Below, one piece after another: positions 23,149-32,445 of a stretch of DNA of 35,678 nt (its first letter is position 1; each line of letters begins with the position of its first letter). Location of the stretch: contig NZ_JACFYZ010000022.1 in the NCBI RefSeq assembly GCF_015712065.1, forward strand, positions 1 to 35,678, read 5' to 3'. The notes beneath the pieces were generated by a model. That model made no database searches. It was given only the letters and a program-made list of their open reading frames with translations, and was not told the origin of the DNA. Source of the stretch: Ectopseudomonas chengduensis. Its GTDB lineage: Bacteria; Pseudomonadota; Gammaproteobacteria; Pseudomonadales; Pseudomonadaceae. The translations under genes were made by a program, and so were the position numbers.

Positions 23149-24474
23149 ATGAAGGTGTTGCCGGATGCAGTCTGCTGGCACGAGGGCATGCAACTGTTGC
23201 CTCAGCATTTCCAACTGCAGGGGATACGCGCTGAGGTTATCGCTGCGCTCTGCGCCAGAGCCGGCAATCCTTGGTTCTGGGGGGTGGCCGAATTGGAGGT
23301 CGACCCTGCCGCACTGAGTACCGGCCTGGTGCGTATCCAGTCCCTTGAGGCGATCCTGCCAGATGGCTTGCCCGTCAGTGTGCAACCGGGTGGCGGCAAG
23401 GTTCTTGAGTTCGATGTGGGACCTGCTGTGGCAGCTTCAGCCAATGCCAGCGTGACCGTCTACCTGGCAGTCAACCCTCTTGGCCGCAGCGGCCAGGTAC
23501 TGCCCCTCAACGGACGATTGCAATCACATCTCGCAGAGGCGGTACCTGATCTTGCCAGCGGCGAGCATCCAGAGCCGATTCTCGTCTGGCGCCCCAATCT
23601 ACGCTTGGTGACTGATAGCGACAGGGCTGATTCGATTTGTCTACCCCTGTTGCGGATCTCCAACGAGGGTGGTGGATTCGTCAGGCAACCCTACGTGCCA
23701 CCGATGGGATTGATCCTGCCCGAGTCTGACCTGGGTCAGATGGTCTCTGCGCTATGCGCAAGGGGGCGCGAAAAATGCCTGTTCCTCGCCGGACGGTTGC
23801 GCCAAGCCGAGCAAGCGGGAAATCGTGATGATGCGCAGGAGCTCAGACGGCAATTGACGGCGCTGTGGGCCCGTCTCCCGGAAGTTGAAGTCGCTTTGAA
23901 CAGTCGAGCGGCTACTCCAGCGAATCTGCATGGCTTACTGGCCGGGTTGGCAGGAGCTTGGAGTGCATTGGATCCATTGAACGGCGTGCCTGCGTTTGCG
24001 CCCCTTGATTTTCTTGAGCTCAAGCGAGGCTTCGACGAAGTAATCGAGTGGCTGCACCGGAGTCTGGACAGCATCCGCGTCGGTTACCGTTGCTTGGTAT
24101 TCGAGCATTCCGAGCAAGGGTTTTCGATTGATTTGCCAGATACCCAGACAGGTCGTCAGCGCCTTGTCGTGGGGCTGCGCATGCCGGCGGGCTCTGGGCA
24201 GGAAGCTGCGCGGGCATGGCTGGGACAGGCAGTGATCGCCTCGCGACAACACGTACCGACACTCGTACAGCAGCGCATGAGCGGTCTGCCTCACCAGCCC
24301 ATGAACCGCCACGAACGAGCCGCGTATGGTGTGGGTGAGGAAACTCACCTTTTTCTGATTCAGGCTTCCGGTGACTGGTTCGATCCGGAGCAACCACTTT
24401 GCCTGGCGGTTACCTCTCAGAGGGTGAGTTCAAGTCCCTGGCAAGTTCTTCTATTTACGACCGATAGCCACTGA
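23149..24474 (+). CDS. tssK: Type VI baseplate protein TssK
   Basis: A 441-residue TssK (ImpJ/VasE) linking the baseplate to the membrane complex. The start region MKVLPDAVCWHEGMQLLPQHFQ is the family hallmark. RLVVGLRMPAGSGQEAARAWLGQAVIAS and LFLIQASGDWFD lie in the C-terminal part. I prefer the ATG at 23149 over 23113 because AAGGGGAG (23137-23144) precedes it and the longer N-terminus does not look family-like. Confidence 0.94.
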   Translation: MKVLPDAVCWHEGMQLLPQHFQLQGIRAEVIAALCARAGNPWFWGVAELEVDPAALSTGLVRIQSLEAILPDGLPVSVQPGGGKVLEFDVGPAVAASANASVTVYLAVNPLGRSGQVLPLNGRLQSHLAEAVPDLASGEHPEPILVWRPNLRLVTDSDRADSICLPLLRISNEGGGFVRQPYVPPMGLILPESDLGQMVSALCARGREKCLFLAGRLRQAEQAGNRDDAQELRRQLTALWARLPEVEVALNSRAATPANLHGLLAGLAGAWSALDPLNGVPAFAPLDFLELKRGFDEVIEWLHRSLDSIRVGYRCLVFEHSEQGFSIDLPDTQTGRQRLVVGLRMPAGSGQEAARAWLGQAVIASRQHVPTLVQQRMSGLPHQPMNRHERAAYGVGEETHLFLIQASGDWFDPEQPLCLAVTSQRVSSSPWQVLLFTTDSH

Positions 24475-24504
24475 AATCAGCCTTCCCAAGCCAAGGATGC
24501 ATAG

Positions 24505-25275
24505 ATGTCGCAAAGGAGCGTTTCTCTTTACCCCCCAGAGTTCGGAGAGGCACCTCTGAGCCAGGCTTTTCGGGAAGCCTGGATTGAATGGCGAGAGGTT
24601 TGGGATGGTGTGGCAGGACTGAGCAACCCTGGCAACGAACAGATCGAACGCATGGCAGAGGCCACGATCCTCGTGGTTCGCCGTCTCTGGCGCAGCGCAT
24701 TCGCCAGTGTCGGCGCATCCTCCTCGAGCCAGGTCAAGGCGATGGTCTATGCATTCGTCGCCCTGGTTGATGAACGGCTCTTGTTCGATGACTGGCCAGG
24801 CAGGTCGGCATGGCAGCCACGTCCGCTCGAAACGCGCTTGTATGGTTCGCGCAATGCAGGTGAGCGACTGCCACGTGCCATTCACAAACTCCTCAAGGAG
24901 CGGGCTCCGGCCTCTCGTGATCTGGCTAACGTCTACCTCCAGTGCTTGATTCTTGGCTTCTATGGTGGTTTGCGTAGCGACCGCGGCCGGGCGCTGCATG
25001 CGCGCTGGCGGCATGCACTTTTCACCTTCGCCTGGCAACGTGAGCCAGCGGTGAATGGCGCGATGAGCAGCCTGGCGCGGCCGAGCCGTGCTGCGCCTTT
25101 ACGTCTACCCATGAGGCGAGTGCTGCCAGATGGTATGCGCCTGGGACTGGCTATCTGCGGGTTGCTGGTGGTTCTGAGCACGGTCGGACACTGGATGTGG
25201 AGTGACATTCAGTCGGAGCTGACCCCCTTGATGCATCTGATCACAATGGACGACGGTGGGAGCCCGGTTGAATGA
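24505..25275 (+). CDS. tssL: Type VI inner-membrane protein TssL (DotU)
   Basis: A 256-residue short TssL of the DotU family. The cytoplasmic helical part (about 1-205) includes SSSQVKAMVYAFVALVDERLLFDDWPGR and LYGSRNAGERLPRAIHKLL, and ends with YLQCLILGFYGGLRSDRGRA. One C-terminal membrane helix (about 212-231, RLGLAICGLLVVLSTVGHW) follows. No peptidoglycan-binding OmpA domain is attached, so anchoring to the wall must come from another protein. Its TGA overlaps the tssM ATG (ATGA), showing coupling. Confidence 0.92.
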   Translation: MSQRSVSLYPPEFGEAPLSQAFREAWIEWREVWDGVAGLSNPGNEQIERMAEATILVVRRLWRSAFASVGASSSSQVKAMVYAFVALVDERLLFDDWPGRSAWQPRPLETRLYGSRNAGERLPRAIHKLLKERAPASRDLANVYLQCLILGFYGGLRSDRGRALHARWRHALFTFAWQREPAVNGAMSSLARPSRAAPLRLPMRRVLPDGMRLGLAICGLLVVLSTVGHWMWSDIQSELTPLMHLITMDDGGSPVE

Positions 25276-28200
25276 GCACCCTCGCGATCGTTCTCAGCGT
25301 GGTAGGTATTCTCCTGCTGCTTGTAGCCCTGGCTGCTTTGTTCTGGTGGTTGCGTACTCAGTCCGGTATGGCGATTCGTAGCTTCTATGCCGCGGTACGC
25401 AGGATGGAACAGGAACAGGGGATCGAGTCGCGCTATCAGGTTTCCTGGCTGATGCTGCTCGGCGATCCGCGGGAGGGTAGCCAGCTCTGTAGCGATTGGC
25501 AGCTCACGCCTGTTGGACGTCCAGCTTGGTTTGGCCGGTGGTGGGCCGACCAGGATGGCGCCGTACTGGTGGTGCCTCAAGGCGTATTCCTGCCCAGCGA
25601 TGGCAGTACAGCCTCTACCTTCGTCTGGCGTCGTCTGCTCAGTATGCTGCTTAGGCTGCGTGGCCAGCGTCCTTTGGATGGCGTGATCTGGAATATCCCA
25701 CTTGGCCAGTTGCAGGACGGAGCCCAGAGTGCAGCCGACGTGGTTATTCTGCGCCGTCGCTTTGGTGAGTTGCTTCAGCGTCTTGGCCTGGGGCTTCCGG
25801 TGTATGTCCTGATTACGGGCTTCGAGGAAATGCCGGGGTTTCAGGAGCTGGTAGCCGCACTTCCTGAAGAAGGCCGTGAGCGTCTGTTGGGGTGGTCATC
25901 ATCCTATGGGCTGGATGCCGGCTGGCAGAGTTATTGGCTCGATGATGCGCTGGAATCTGTAGTTCAAAGCTTGCAGGCAGCCATCATTGAGGTCGGTACT
26001 TTGAAAGGCGAGTTAGCTGAGGATTTATATCGCCTGCCTGATCTGTTGCTGGCTCTCAAGGGCAACCTGCGTAACTTGCTGGAGCCCGTTTTTCAGGGCA
26101 ATGCCCAAGGCGAGGCTCCAAGATTGCGCGGCCTCTATCTGGGGGCCTCACAGGCACGTGAAGAATCGAATGCCGAGCAGCTCTATCCTGGTGAGCAGCC
26201 TGCGATGCAAGGGGCATTCACTCAGCTGCTGTGGCGGCAGCGGCTGCTAGCCGAACAGGGGTTGGCACAGGCTCTTCCGCGCGTGCTGCGCCTACGTCAG
26301 CGTTGGCAGAAAACAGTGGGCGGCGTTGCCGCGGTGCTGGCTCTCTGCTGGCTGGTGGGCATGCTGTGGGTATGGCAGGCAAGACAGCAGGATGCGCGTG
26401 AGTTGAGTCGCCTATTGGAGGAGGTGCATGCCGGGCACGTGAGCCTGCGAGCCCCCGAGCGTCGTCAGGAGCAAGCCCGGCTCAATGTTCAGGGGTTCTG
26501 GATGCTGCTGCAGCGAGCCCCCCGCTGGCATTTTTCATCGTTGGTCTACCCCACCTCCTGGGGCTCTTCGCTGGATACCCAGATGGACCTGCTATTGCGT
26601 GGTATGGCTCGCCGCGAGGCGCTGGTGCCACTGCAGCAACTGCAGGAGTACCAGCTCAAGACGTTGCTGGATATCCGCAACGAGCAACGTCGCCCGGATG
26701 TCGAAAGCGCCCAGCCGGATCAGTGGCCGAACTATGTGAAGGCTCGCACCTTGGCTGAGGGCGTTGTAAGCCTGGAGCGGCACAATCGTCTGCTCAACGA
26801 TACCCTAAGCGGCCAGGAGGGCTTTATCGAGTCACTGACCCAACTCAGCAACGATGCACTGGGACTTAGTCTCGACCCCTCTAGCTTGGCCCGGAGATCC
26901 TTTTACGACCAGACCTTGCGGAACCTTGCTGCACCTGGACTGCGCCCCGTGGATCTGGAGCCCAATCGCAGGCAACTCTCTGGACAGTTTCAAACGTTGA
27001 TGAAGTTTTGGCTGGCGCAGTACTTCCTGGCAGGGAACTTCGTTACGCCTGCCGGTTATCTCAAAAGGAACCTGAACGATCTGGAATATGGCAGGGATAC
27101 CTCGCTGAACAAGCTTGAGGAAATCAACAGCCTTATCGGGCATCTCGAGGATCTGATCATTCTTACTAATTCCGCATGGAGCCATAGTAGTGGTGAGGAG
27201 TTGGTGCCGGGTTACCGCGACCTGATGAACGATGTGAAGCAGAGCCGACTTCTGGGGCCAAGCGTTGAAGCCTCCGTTACGCTCGAGGCTGAGCAACTGC
27301 GCAAAGGTTTCCACAGTCAATGGATCGAGGGTGCCGCTAGTCGCGACAACCTCCTGCAGCGGCAGGCTGGCGGAACGCTGGTTTTGCAGGAGCACATCAG
27401 CAAACTGTCGAGGAGTATCAATGATCTGCTCAAGCGAGATTTTGCGGTAAGCGCAATGCGCCGCACGGATAGCGCCGTTGATACTCGTGGGGTGATCAAT
27501 TTGACCGAGCAGCAAATGGCTCAGGCACTGGTTTACCAGCAAAGCTACCAGAGCTTTGTGGCTCAGGAGTTGGCGCAGATCTCGCCGGCGTATCGTCCCG
27601 GCATGCTTAAGGCTGCTGAACAAGCCGCCGCTATCGCTATGTGGTCAGAGCTGACCTCATCAGGTGGACGCTATATCTACGGATCTTCGGAGAGCCGGTT
27701 CAATGTCTCTGTCGAAAAGGCCATGGAGGTCATCCAAGCTTTGGCGGCTCTTGGACGTGCCGATTTGGCCAATACTCTTCAATCCCAGTTGACCTTGCGT
27801 GCCATGGCGGATGTAGATGCCGTACTCGCTGACATCGACAGCTTGCCACTGTTCACCGAACGCTACCCGGTGTCCGATTGGGATGGTAAGCCCGATCTGG
27901 GACTCAAGTTGTTCCGGGCCACCGATGTGCAGGATCTGAAAGCATCATTATCTCGACAGTTCGCGGAGATCAGTACCAGCATCGACAGGGTCAGACCCGA
28001 ACTTACGTGGCTGAGGACACAGACAGATTTGCCCCTGTCCCTACAAGACAAGGTGTCGAGGCTTGGCTCGATAATGGATGAAATGCAGAAGTACAAAGCG
28101 CAGAACCCCACCAGCGCTCCTGCGTTGTTCGAGCAACTGGTGACCAGGGACCTGGTGGAAGTGGACGTCGACAACTGCCTGCAGGTGCTGTCAACAGCCA

Positions 28201-29096
28201 GTCTGCCACAGGGCGATGGCGATCTGGCCCGATATACCCGTGGTATTACTGATCAAGTGCACAAGCGCTGCAGTCAGCTGCAGATAAAGGGCGCAGAACA
28301 GGCGTGGAGCGCACTGGCGGATTATTTCAACCAGTATTTGGCAGGACGTTTTCCGTTCTCATATAGCCTGGAAAATGGCGATGCTGACCCTGCTCGCGTC
28401 AAACACCTGCTGGAGTTGATCGATACTCATCTGGAGGTCGCTGAGAAGGGACTGGTATTAGCATCGCCAGGCAACCGCCTGGCGGCTGAAGATTTCCTTT
28501 CTCGGATGAGGCAGGCCAGAAGTTGGCTTGGCCCAATGTTCATACGCGACAAATCCGGGACAATTGGCGTGGAGCTTGAAGTGCGTTGGCGAACGGATCG
28601 CGAGGACGAGCGGGGCGCCGATCAGGTAATTGCCTGGACTCTGAATGGAGCGGGGCACCAGATCAGTCATCCAGGCGAGTCTGGCCAACGCCTGCACTGG
28701 AACGTTGGTGATCCGCTGCAGCTTGTGTTGCGCTGGGCGCGCGACAGCAGCCAACGACCGGTGATAGATCCGTTGCAGCCCAGCATGGCCGTAAATGACC
28801 TTGAAGCGGGTTGGGAGTATCGTGGCCCCTGGGCTTTGCTGCGCATGATGCGCTCGCACGTGGTGCCCCAACGTCTGCCGAACATGGACTACACGGACTT
28901 TCCTCTCACCTTGCAGGTCCCGGTTCGGGGAGCGCTGGATGCCAGCCCGCAGGCTCAAATGTTTATTCGCCTGTCACTGCTTGGTCAGGGCAGCAAGCTA
29001 CCCCTGTCAATCCAGCCTCTACCTGTCGCCGCACCCAGTTCGCCATTCTCCAGCTTCCAGCTCCAGGCTTTGCGAAGTGAGGTGGTGGAACCATGA
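25272..29096 (+). CDS. tssM: Type VI inner-membrane protein TssM (IcmF) with degenerate NTPase site
   Basis: A 1274-residue IcmF/TssM protein that spans the inner membrane and reaches TssJ in the periplasm. Hydrophobic helices are seen at about 4-27 and 349-368. In many TssM proteins the cytoplasmic loop holds a G-x4-G-K-T Walker A box; here the equivalent place reads GDPREGS (64-70) with no Lys. The usual Walker B-like LLDTAGR is replaced by VLVVPQGVF. The periplasmic part (about 370-1274) is full length, including the C-terminal beta-rich VRWRTDRE to LPLSIQPLP segment. Only one N-terminal helix is obvious where two are common. The gene overlaps tssL and tssA by four bases each. Confidence 0.93.
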   Translation: MSTLAIVLSVVGILLLLVALAALFWWLRTQSGMAIRSFYAAVRRMEQEQGIESRYQVSWLMLLGDPREGSQLCSDWQLTPVGRPAWFGRWWADQDGAVLVVPQGVFLPSDGSTASTFVWRRLLSMLLRLRGQRPLDGVIWNIPLGQLQDGAQSAADVVILRRRFGELLQRLGLGLPVYVLITGFEEMPGFQELVAALPEEGRERLLGWSSSYGLDAGWQSYWLDDALESVVQSLQAAIIEVGTLKGELAEDLYRLPDLLLALKGNLRNLLEPVFQGNAQGEAPRLRGLYLGASQAREESNAEQLYPGEQPAMQGAFTQLLWRQRLLAEQGLAQALPRVLRLRQRWQKTVGGVAAVLALCWLVGMLWVWQARQQDARELSRLLEEVHAGHVSLRAPERRQEQARLNVQGFWMLLQRAPRWHFSSLVYPTSWGSSLDTQMDLLLRGMARREALVPLQQLQEYQLKTLLDIRNEQRRPDVESAQPDQWPNYVKARTLAEGVVSLERHNRLLNDTLSGQEGFIESLTQLSNDALGLSLDPSSLARRSFYDQTLRNLAAPGLRPVDLEPNRRQLSGQFQTLMKFWLAQYFLAGNFVTPAGYLKRNLNDLEYGRDTSLNKLEEINSLIGHLEDLIILTNSAWSHSSGEELVPGYRDLMNDVKQSRLLGPSVEASVTLEAEQLRKGFHSQWIEGAASRDNLLQRQAGGTLVLQEHISKLSRSINDLLKRDFAVSAMRRTDSAVDTRGVINLTEQQMAQALVYQQSYQSFVAQELAQISPAYRPGMLKAAEQAAAIAMWSELTSSGGRYIYGSSESRFNVSVEKAMEVIQALAALGRADLANTLQSQLTLRAMADVDAVLADIDSLPLFTERYPVSDWDGKPDLGLKLFRATDVQDLKASLSRQFAEISTSIDRVRPELTWLRTQTDLPLSLQDKVSRLGSIMDEMQKYKAQNPTSAPALFEQLVTRDLVEVDVDNCLQVLSTASLPQGDGDLARYTRGITDQVHKRCSQLQIKGAEQAWSALADYFNQYLAGRFPFSYSLENGDADPARVKHLLELIDTHLEVAEKGLVLASPGNRLAAEDFLSRMRQARSWLGPMFIRDKSGTIGVELEVRWRTDREDERGADQVIAWTLNGAGHQISHPGESGQRLHWNVGDPLQLVLRWARDSSQRPVIDPLQPSMAVNDLEAGWEYRGPWALLRMMRSHVVPQRLPNMDYTDFPLTLQVPVRGALDASPQAQMFIRLSLLGQGSKLPLSIQPLPVAAPSSPFSSFQLQALRSEVVEP

Positions 29097-30157
29097 CATC
29101 CGCGTCTATCGAACAGTATCTGGAACCCATTCCCGGTGACACCGTTTGCGGCCCCAGTCTGCGTTACGAGGGCGCTTGGGATCGTCTGCGAGAACTACGG
29201 CGTGAGGATGATGCGAGTCTGCCAACCGGTGTCTGGCAAAGCGACCTCAAGCGCGGAGACTGGGCCGCATTGGAGGCGTTGGCAGGTGATCTACTGCGAG
29301 GGTGCAGCAAGGATCTGATGATTGCCGTTTGGCTGGGCGAAGCCTGGATACATCGCCGCGGACTCGCCGGTGTAAACGCGGCACTGGCTTTGCTGACTGG
29401 GTTATGCGAACGCTATCCGGATACTCTGCATCCGCAGCCAGAGGAAGGTGACCGCAGCTGGCGTGTCTTTCCCCTGGAGTGGATGGTTCGCCAATACAGC
29501 GCCACCTTGCTGATCCAGACGCCGCTCTTTGGCATCGATGCACAAGAGTTCGCGCACGTGAACCTGCACGACTGGCTGCAGTTGCGGCAGCGTCAGGTGC
29601 AAATGAGTGACAGCAAGCAGGACAAGATCGCGGCAGAAACGGCCCGACTGGAATATCGCAAGCTACATGAAAGGCTCAGGCAGACACCAACGAGTCATTT
29701 CATCACTGCTGATGTTGAGCTGCAGGCCGCTCTCGCGGCTCTCGAACGGCTGGAAAACTGGAGCGACGGCTGGCTGGCTGAGTTGGCCCCCAGCTTCGGT
29801 GCCCTGCGTCAGACACTGACCAGCCTACGTGCTCAGATCGAGGAGTTCGTTCCGATGTCAGAACACATCCCTTCAACCGAGCCAGAGATCGTTGCCGAAG
29901 TGGACGGGCCGACTGCCGAGCCCTCTACACCTTCGCTGCCTATGGCTGGTATGCCCAGCAGTCGTGAGCAGGCCTATCGCCATCTTGCGCAGATCGCCGA
30001 CTACCTCGCCAGAACCGAGCCACATAGCCCGGTGCCTTATGTCATTCGTCGGGCCGTGGAGTGGGGCAACCAGCCGCTTGGCGAGTTGCTGGACGAGTTG
30101 ATCAGCGCCGATGCCGAATCCAGGCGGCTATGGAAGCTGCTTGGGGTGCTTAAGTAA
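29093..30157 (+). CDS. tssA: Type VI protein TssA (ImpA_N)
   Basis: A 354-residue TssA. The ImpA_N region (about 8-130) contains LEPIPGDTVCGPSLRYEGAWDRL and GDWAALEALAGDLL, followed by DLMIAVWLGEAWIHRRGLAG. A middle helical part is followed by a Pro/Thr-rich linker (about 258-285) and a C-terminal domain with SSREQAYRHLAQIADYLARTEPHSPVPYVIRRAVEWG. TssA guides baseplate and sheath assembly. The start overlaps the tssM stop (ATGA), and it is the last gene of the plus-strand arm. Confidence 0.92.
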   Translation: MTSASIEQYLEPIPGDTVCGPSLRYEGAWDRLRELRREDDASLPTGVWQSDLKRGDWAALEALAGDLLRGCSKDLMIAVWLGEAWIHRRGLAGVNAALALLTGLCERYPDTLHPQPEEGDRSWRVFPLEWMVRQYSATLLIQTPLFGIDAQEFAHVNLHDWLQLRQRQVQMSDSKQDKIAAETARLEYRKLHERLRQTPTSHFITADVELQAALAALERLENWSDGWLAELAPSFGALRQTLTSLRAQIEEFVPMSEHIPSTEPEIVAEVDGPTAEPSTPSLPMAGMPSSREQAYRHLAQIADYLARTEPHSPVPYVIRRAVEWGNQPLGELLDELISADAESRRLWKLLGVLK

Positions 30158-30597
30158 AGCGGTGTCAGGCTCGCTATGTTCGCCGATGCGCTGGTGGAGG
30201 AATTTACCCCGTTAGCACAGGCGTCTTTAAGTAATGGCTAGCAGCCGAGGTTCAGAGATCCCGGATCCCATTCCTATGGGAAGATGTGATTTCCGTTCGC
30301 TTACTCCAATCCTCTATTGGCTCAGCTCTGAGTAGAACCGAAAGCAGTCAATCCGGCGCAGACCAAAGGTTCCGCAGCTCGATAGATCCCCCTTGAAATT
30401 CGCAGGCTGCAGAGAATCTTAGCTGTGCTGTTTACGGAAAAGCCGCTTTTAAGTCGCTGTTTTTATGAGAATTCCTCTGAGACTTAAACTCCACCGCCGC
30501 TAAAACGGCATACGGATTCGAGTCCAGTCCTAGCACCATTAAAAAACCGTCCATCGAACCGTCTGGGCTGTCGCTACCCTCAAGGCTCAGGCTACCT
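30158..30597. other. Gene-free stretch between tssA and hipB-like gene
   Basis: About 440 bp without a credible gene. A small hairpin TCCCAT-TCCT-ATGGGA (30266-30281) follows tssA but has no T-run, so it is a poor terminator. Near 30515-30538 the sequence GATTCGAGTCC and, a few bases on, CTAGCACCA looks like the 3' end of a tRNA, but the T-arm does not pair well. No full tRNA was found here. Confidence 0.5.
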
Positions 30598-30867
30598 CTA
30601 TTGAATTCGGCTCTTCGGCACAATGCCAACTTGCATCCCAAATGGATTGAACACGCTATTGAGGGTCTGCACGGTTGGATTCGACTCGTCATGTTCCAAT
30701 TGACGAAGGGCGCGCAGTGAAAGTTTGCACATCTGTGCGAAACGGGCCTGCTGCAATCCGGTGATTTCCTTGCGTAATTTGCGCACGGCCTGGCCGATGG
30801 TCAACTCGCCCGATGCCAGTTGGGTCTGTATTTCAGTCAGAATACGATTGCGCTCGATGATATCCAT
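30598..30867 (-). CDS. HipB-like helix-turn-helix antitoxin/repressor
   Basis: The 89-residue protein has an XRE-type helix-turn-helix: GLQQARFAQMCKLSLRALRQLEHDESNPTVQTLNSVFNPFG, about residues 37-76, with the typical recognition helix and the NPTVQTL segment. It ends with VGIVPKSR, close to the tail of HipB-type proteins. It probably binds its partner kinase and the operators upstream of the hipA-like gene. Its ATG at 30867 directly follows the hipA stop (TGAATG), so it is the second gene of the operon. This is the reverse of E. coli hipBA. Confidence 0.8.
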   Translation of the reverse strand: MDIIERNRILTEIQTQLASGELTIGQAVRKLRKEITGLQQARFAQMCKLSLRALRQLEHDESNPTVQTLNSVFNPFGMQVGIVPKSRIQ

Positions 30868-32193
30868 TCAGACAAGCTCCCATCGGTTGAGTCTTTGATG
30901 AAGGGTGCGCAGCGCAATACGCGGATGATTCATCGTGGAGTTTGGCAACCCTTGATCGCTCAGTAGGTCGGGAAGGGCCAGGAAGTCTTGTGCTGCGCCT
31001 CTGAGTCTTTCATAAAGAACATCTGCGTCGGTCCATTGCGCTAGTGCGGCGCAGGCTTGGCGCCAGTTGACCTCGCCGGCAATCTCTATGGATTGAGGCC
31101 ATTTTGTGGTGCGAGTGACGCCTTCATCATCCATCACCATGGGCGCAAGGTCGTAGATAGGGGCGAGTTTCAGCCCCGTGCTGTTGCGCAAAATCGAGGT
31201 ATTGCGGCCGTGGTTGTCCGAGTTGCCAAGGATCTGGTTGAGTAAGTCTCGCTGTAGATACTCAAAGATCATGTCGCCAACTTGCGCGCCTTGCCCCGTC
31301 TTCTGCCACAGCCGGACCAAGTGATTCAGGGCGTCGGTATGCAGCAGGTAGCTGCCCGGCACGGTTACTCCTGCGAGTGAGTACAGGGATTCCATTGCGC
31401 TGCGCTCTACGCCTGCGGCGCTGAGATGGCGATCAAAGCGATGCATCCACAGGCTAGGCTTGCGGCCTTCCTCTAGTGCCAGACCCTTTGCGGGTACGGT
31501 ATCCAGGCCAAGCCGCTGAATGGCTCTGTAGTAGCAGAACTCGCTACGCAGGATGTCTTGGTCGGTCTGCCTGGCCTGGTTTCGCGCGAACTTTACAAAC
31601 CAGTGGCGGGTTGCAGACTCATCCGGCAAAGCCGCATCTGGGTGCAGGGCGCCTTCTCGGTCTTCAGTCAGCAATAATTTGGGCGCTTCGCCACCCGCAC
31701 CAGTTGCGCCGCCGATAGCCGCACCTTGCTCGTAGGCGTACTCCAGAAAGCGCGAGTCGCGGTTGATTACATCCTCGCGAGAGAAGCCTAACAGCGGACT
31801 TTCCTGAAGCGCTGCTGCTGCCTCCTTGATACGCAGGTTTCCCACCGGCGCTGGTGCGCACCGACTTAGCAAAAATAAATCCAGTCCAAGATTCTCGGGC
31901 TTTTGGTCACCCAGGCGCTGGAGAAGGAAGCGCCTTGCTGCTCCAGCGGGCAGTATGTCGTGCAGGAAGGCAGGCGCTTCGCTTGCTCGATAGGATTCCC
32001 AGTCCAACGGCACTGTGACGCTAACTGCGTGCTCAAGGCGGCTGCCAATGTGCTCCAGCGTTTCAAGCAGATATGCCTGCTCATAGCCAAAAGAACATGC
32101 CCCCGCCAGACCCGCCTCGGGCTGCTCGAAATTGAGATGCATGGCGTCATGCCAAGCGTGGCCACTGTACAGTTGCAGGGTGAGAGAGTGCAT
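30868..32193 (-). CDS. HipA-family kinase toxin
   Basis: A 441-residue HipA-type Ser/Thr kinase. Seen motifs: a Gly-rich loop GGATGAGGEAPK (161-172), WFVKFA with the likely ATP-binding Lys at 201, the catalytic NSDNHGRN (324-331, D326) and the metal-binding YDLAP (D348). E. coli HipA phosphorylates glutamyl-tRNA synthetase and induces dormancy; the target of this protein is unknown. All kinase residues look intact, so it should be active. Its ATG at 32193 has GGAG nearby at about 32199-32202, adjoining the first operator palindrome. Low similarity to E. coli HipA in the N-terminal part suggests another branch of the family. Confidence 0.85.
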   Translation of the reverse strand: MHSLTLQLYSGHAWHDAMHLNFEQPEAGLAGACSFGYEQAYLLETLEHIGSRLEHAVSVTVPLDWESYRASEAPAFLHDILPAGAARRFLLQRLGDQKPENLGLDLFLLSRCAPAPVGNLRIKEAAAALQESPLLGFSREDVINRDSRFLEYAYEQGAAIGGATGAGGEAPKLLLTEDREGALHPDAALPDESATRHWFVKFARNQARQTDQDILRSEFCYYRAIQRLGLDTVPAKGLALEEGRKPSLWMHRFDRHLSAAGVERSAMESLYSLAGVTVPGSYLLHTDALNHLVRLWQKTGQGAQVGDMIFEYLQRDLLNQILGNSDNHGRNTSILRNSTGLKLAPIYDLAPMVMDDEGVTRTTKWPQSIEIAGEVNWRQACAALAQWTDADVLYERLRGAAQDFLALPDLLSDQGLPNSTMNHPRIALRTLHQRLNRWELV

Positions 32194-32202
32194 ATCGACT
32201 CC

Positions 32203-32300
32203 GGCACTTTAATGCCGTTTAGACTAGTAGCCTTTGCAAATAAAGGCAATAAAATGCCTTAAATTGCTCTGAGGCTGGGTATTAAAGGCACTTTAATGCC
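32203..32300 (-). promoter_or_regulatory. Three evenly spaced operators upstream of the hipA-like gene
   Basis: The palindromic form GGCA-N6-TGCC occurs at 32203-32216 (GGCACTTTAATGCC), 32245-32258 (GGCAATAAAATGCC) and 32287-32300 (GGCACTTTAATGCC). The centres are exactly 42 bp apart, four helical turns, so bound dimers would sit on one face of the DNA. The first site touches the ribosome binding site of hipA. The arrangement fits autoregulation by the HipB-like protein, which is inference. Confidence 0.8.
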
Positions 32301-32445
32301 TATACCGCGCATGGCGCAGTTTGTGCCGCCTGTGCTTCCGCCATTGGCAATATCCATGGTCACTATCGAGAGCACTGATTTCTGTCTGGCGAGGCATCGG
32401 CCTAATGTTGAGCCCAACAGAGATTGAATTGGCTTGGAGGTCATG

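Noticed and set aside
30432..30692. 86-codon minus-strand frame downstream of the hipB-like gene
   Set aside because: It overlaps the hipB-like gene in another frame and shows no domain or ribosome binding site.
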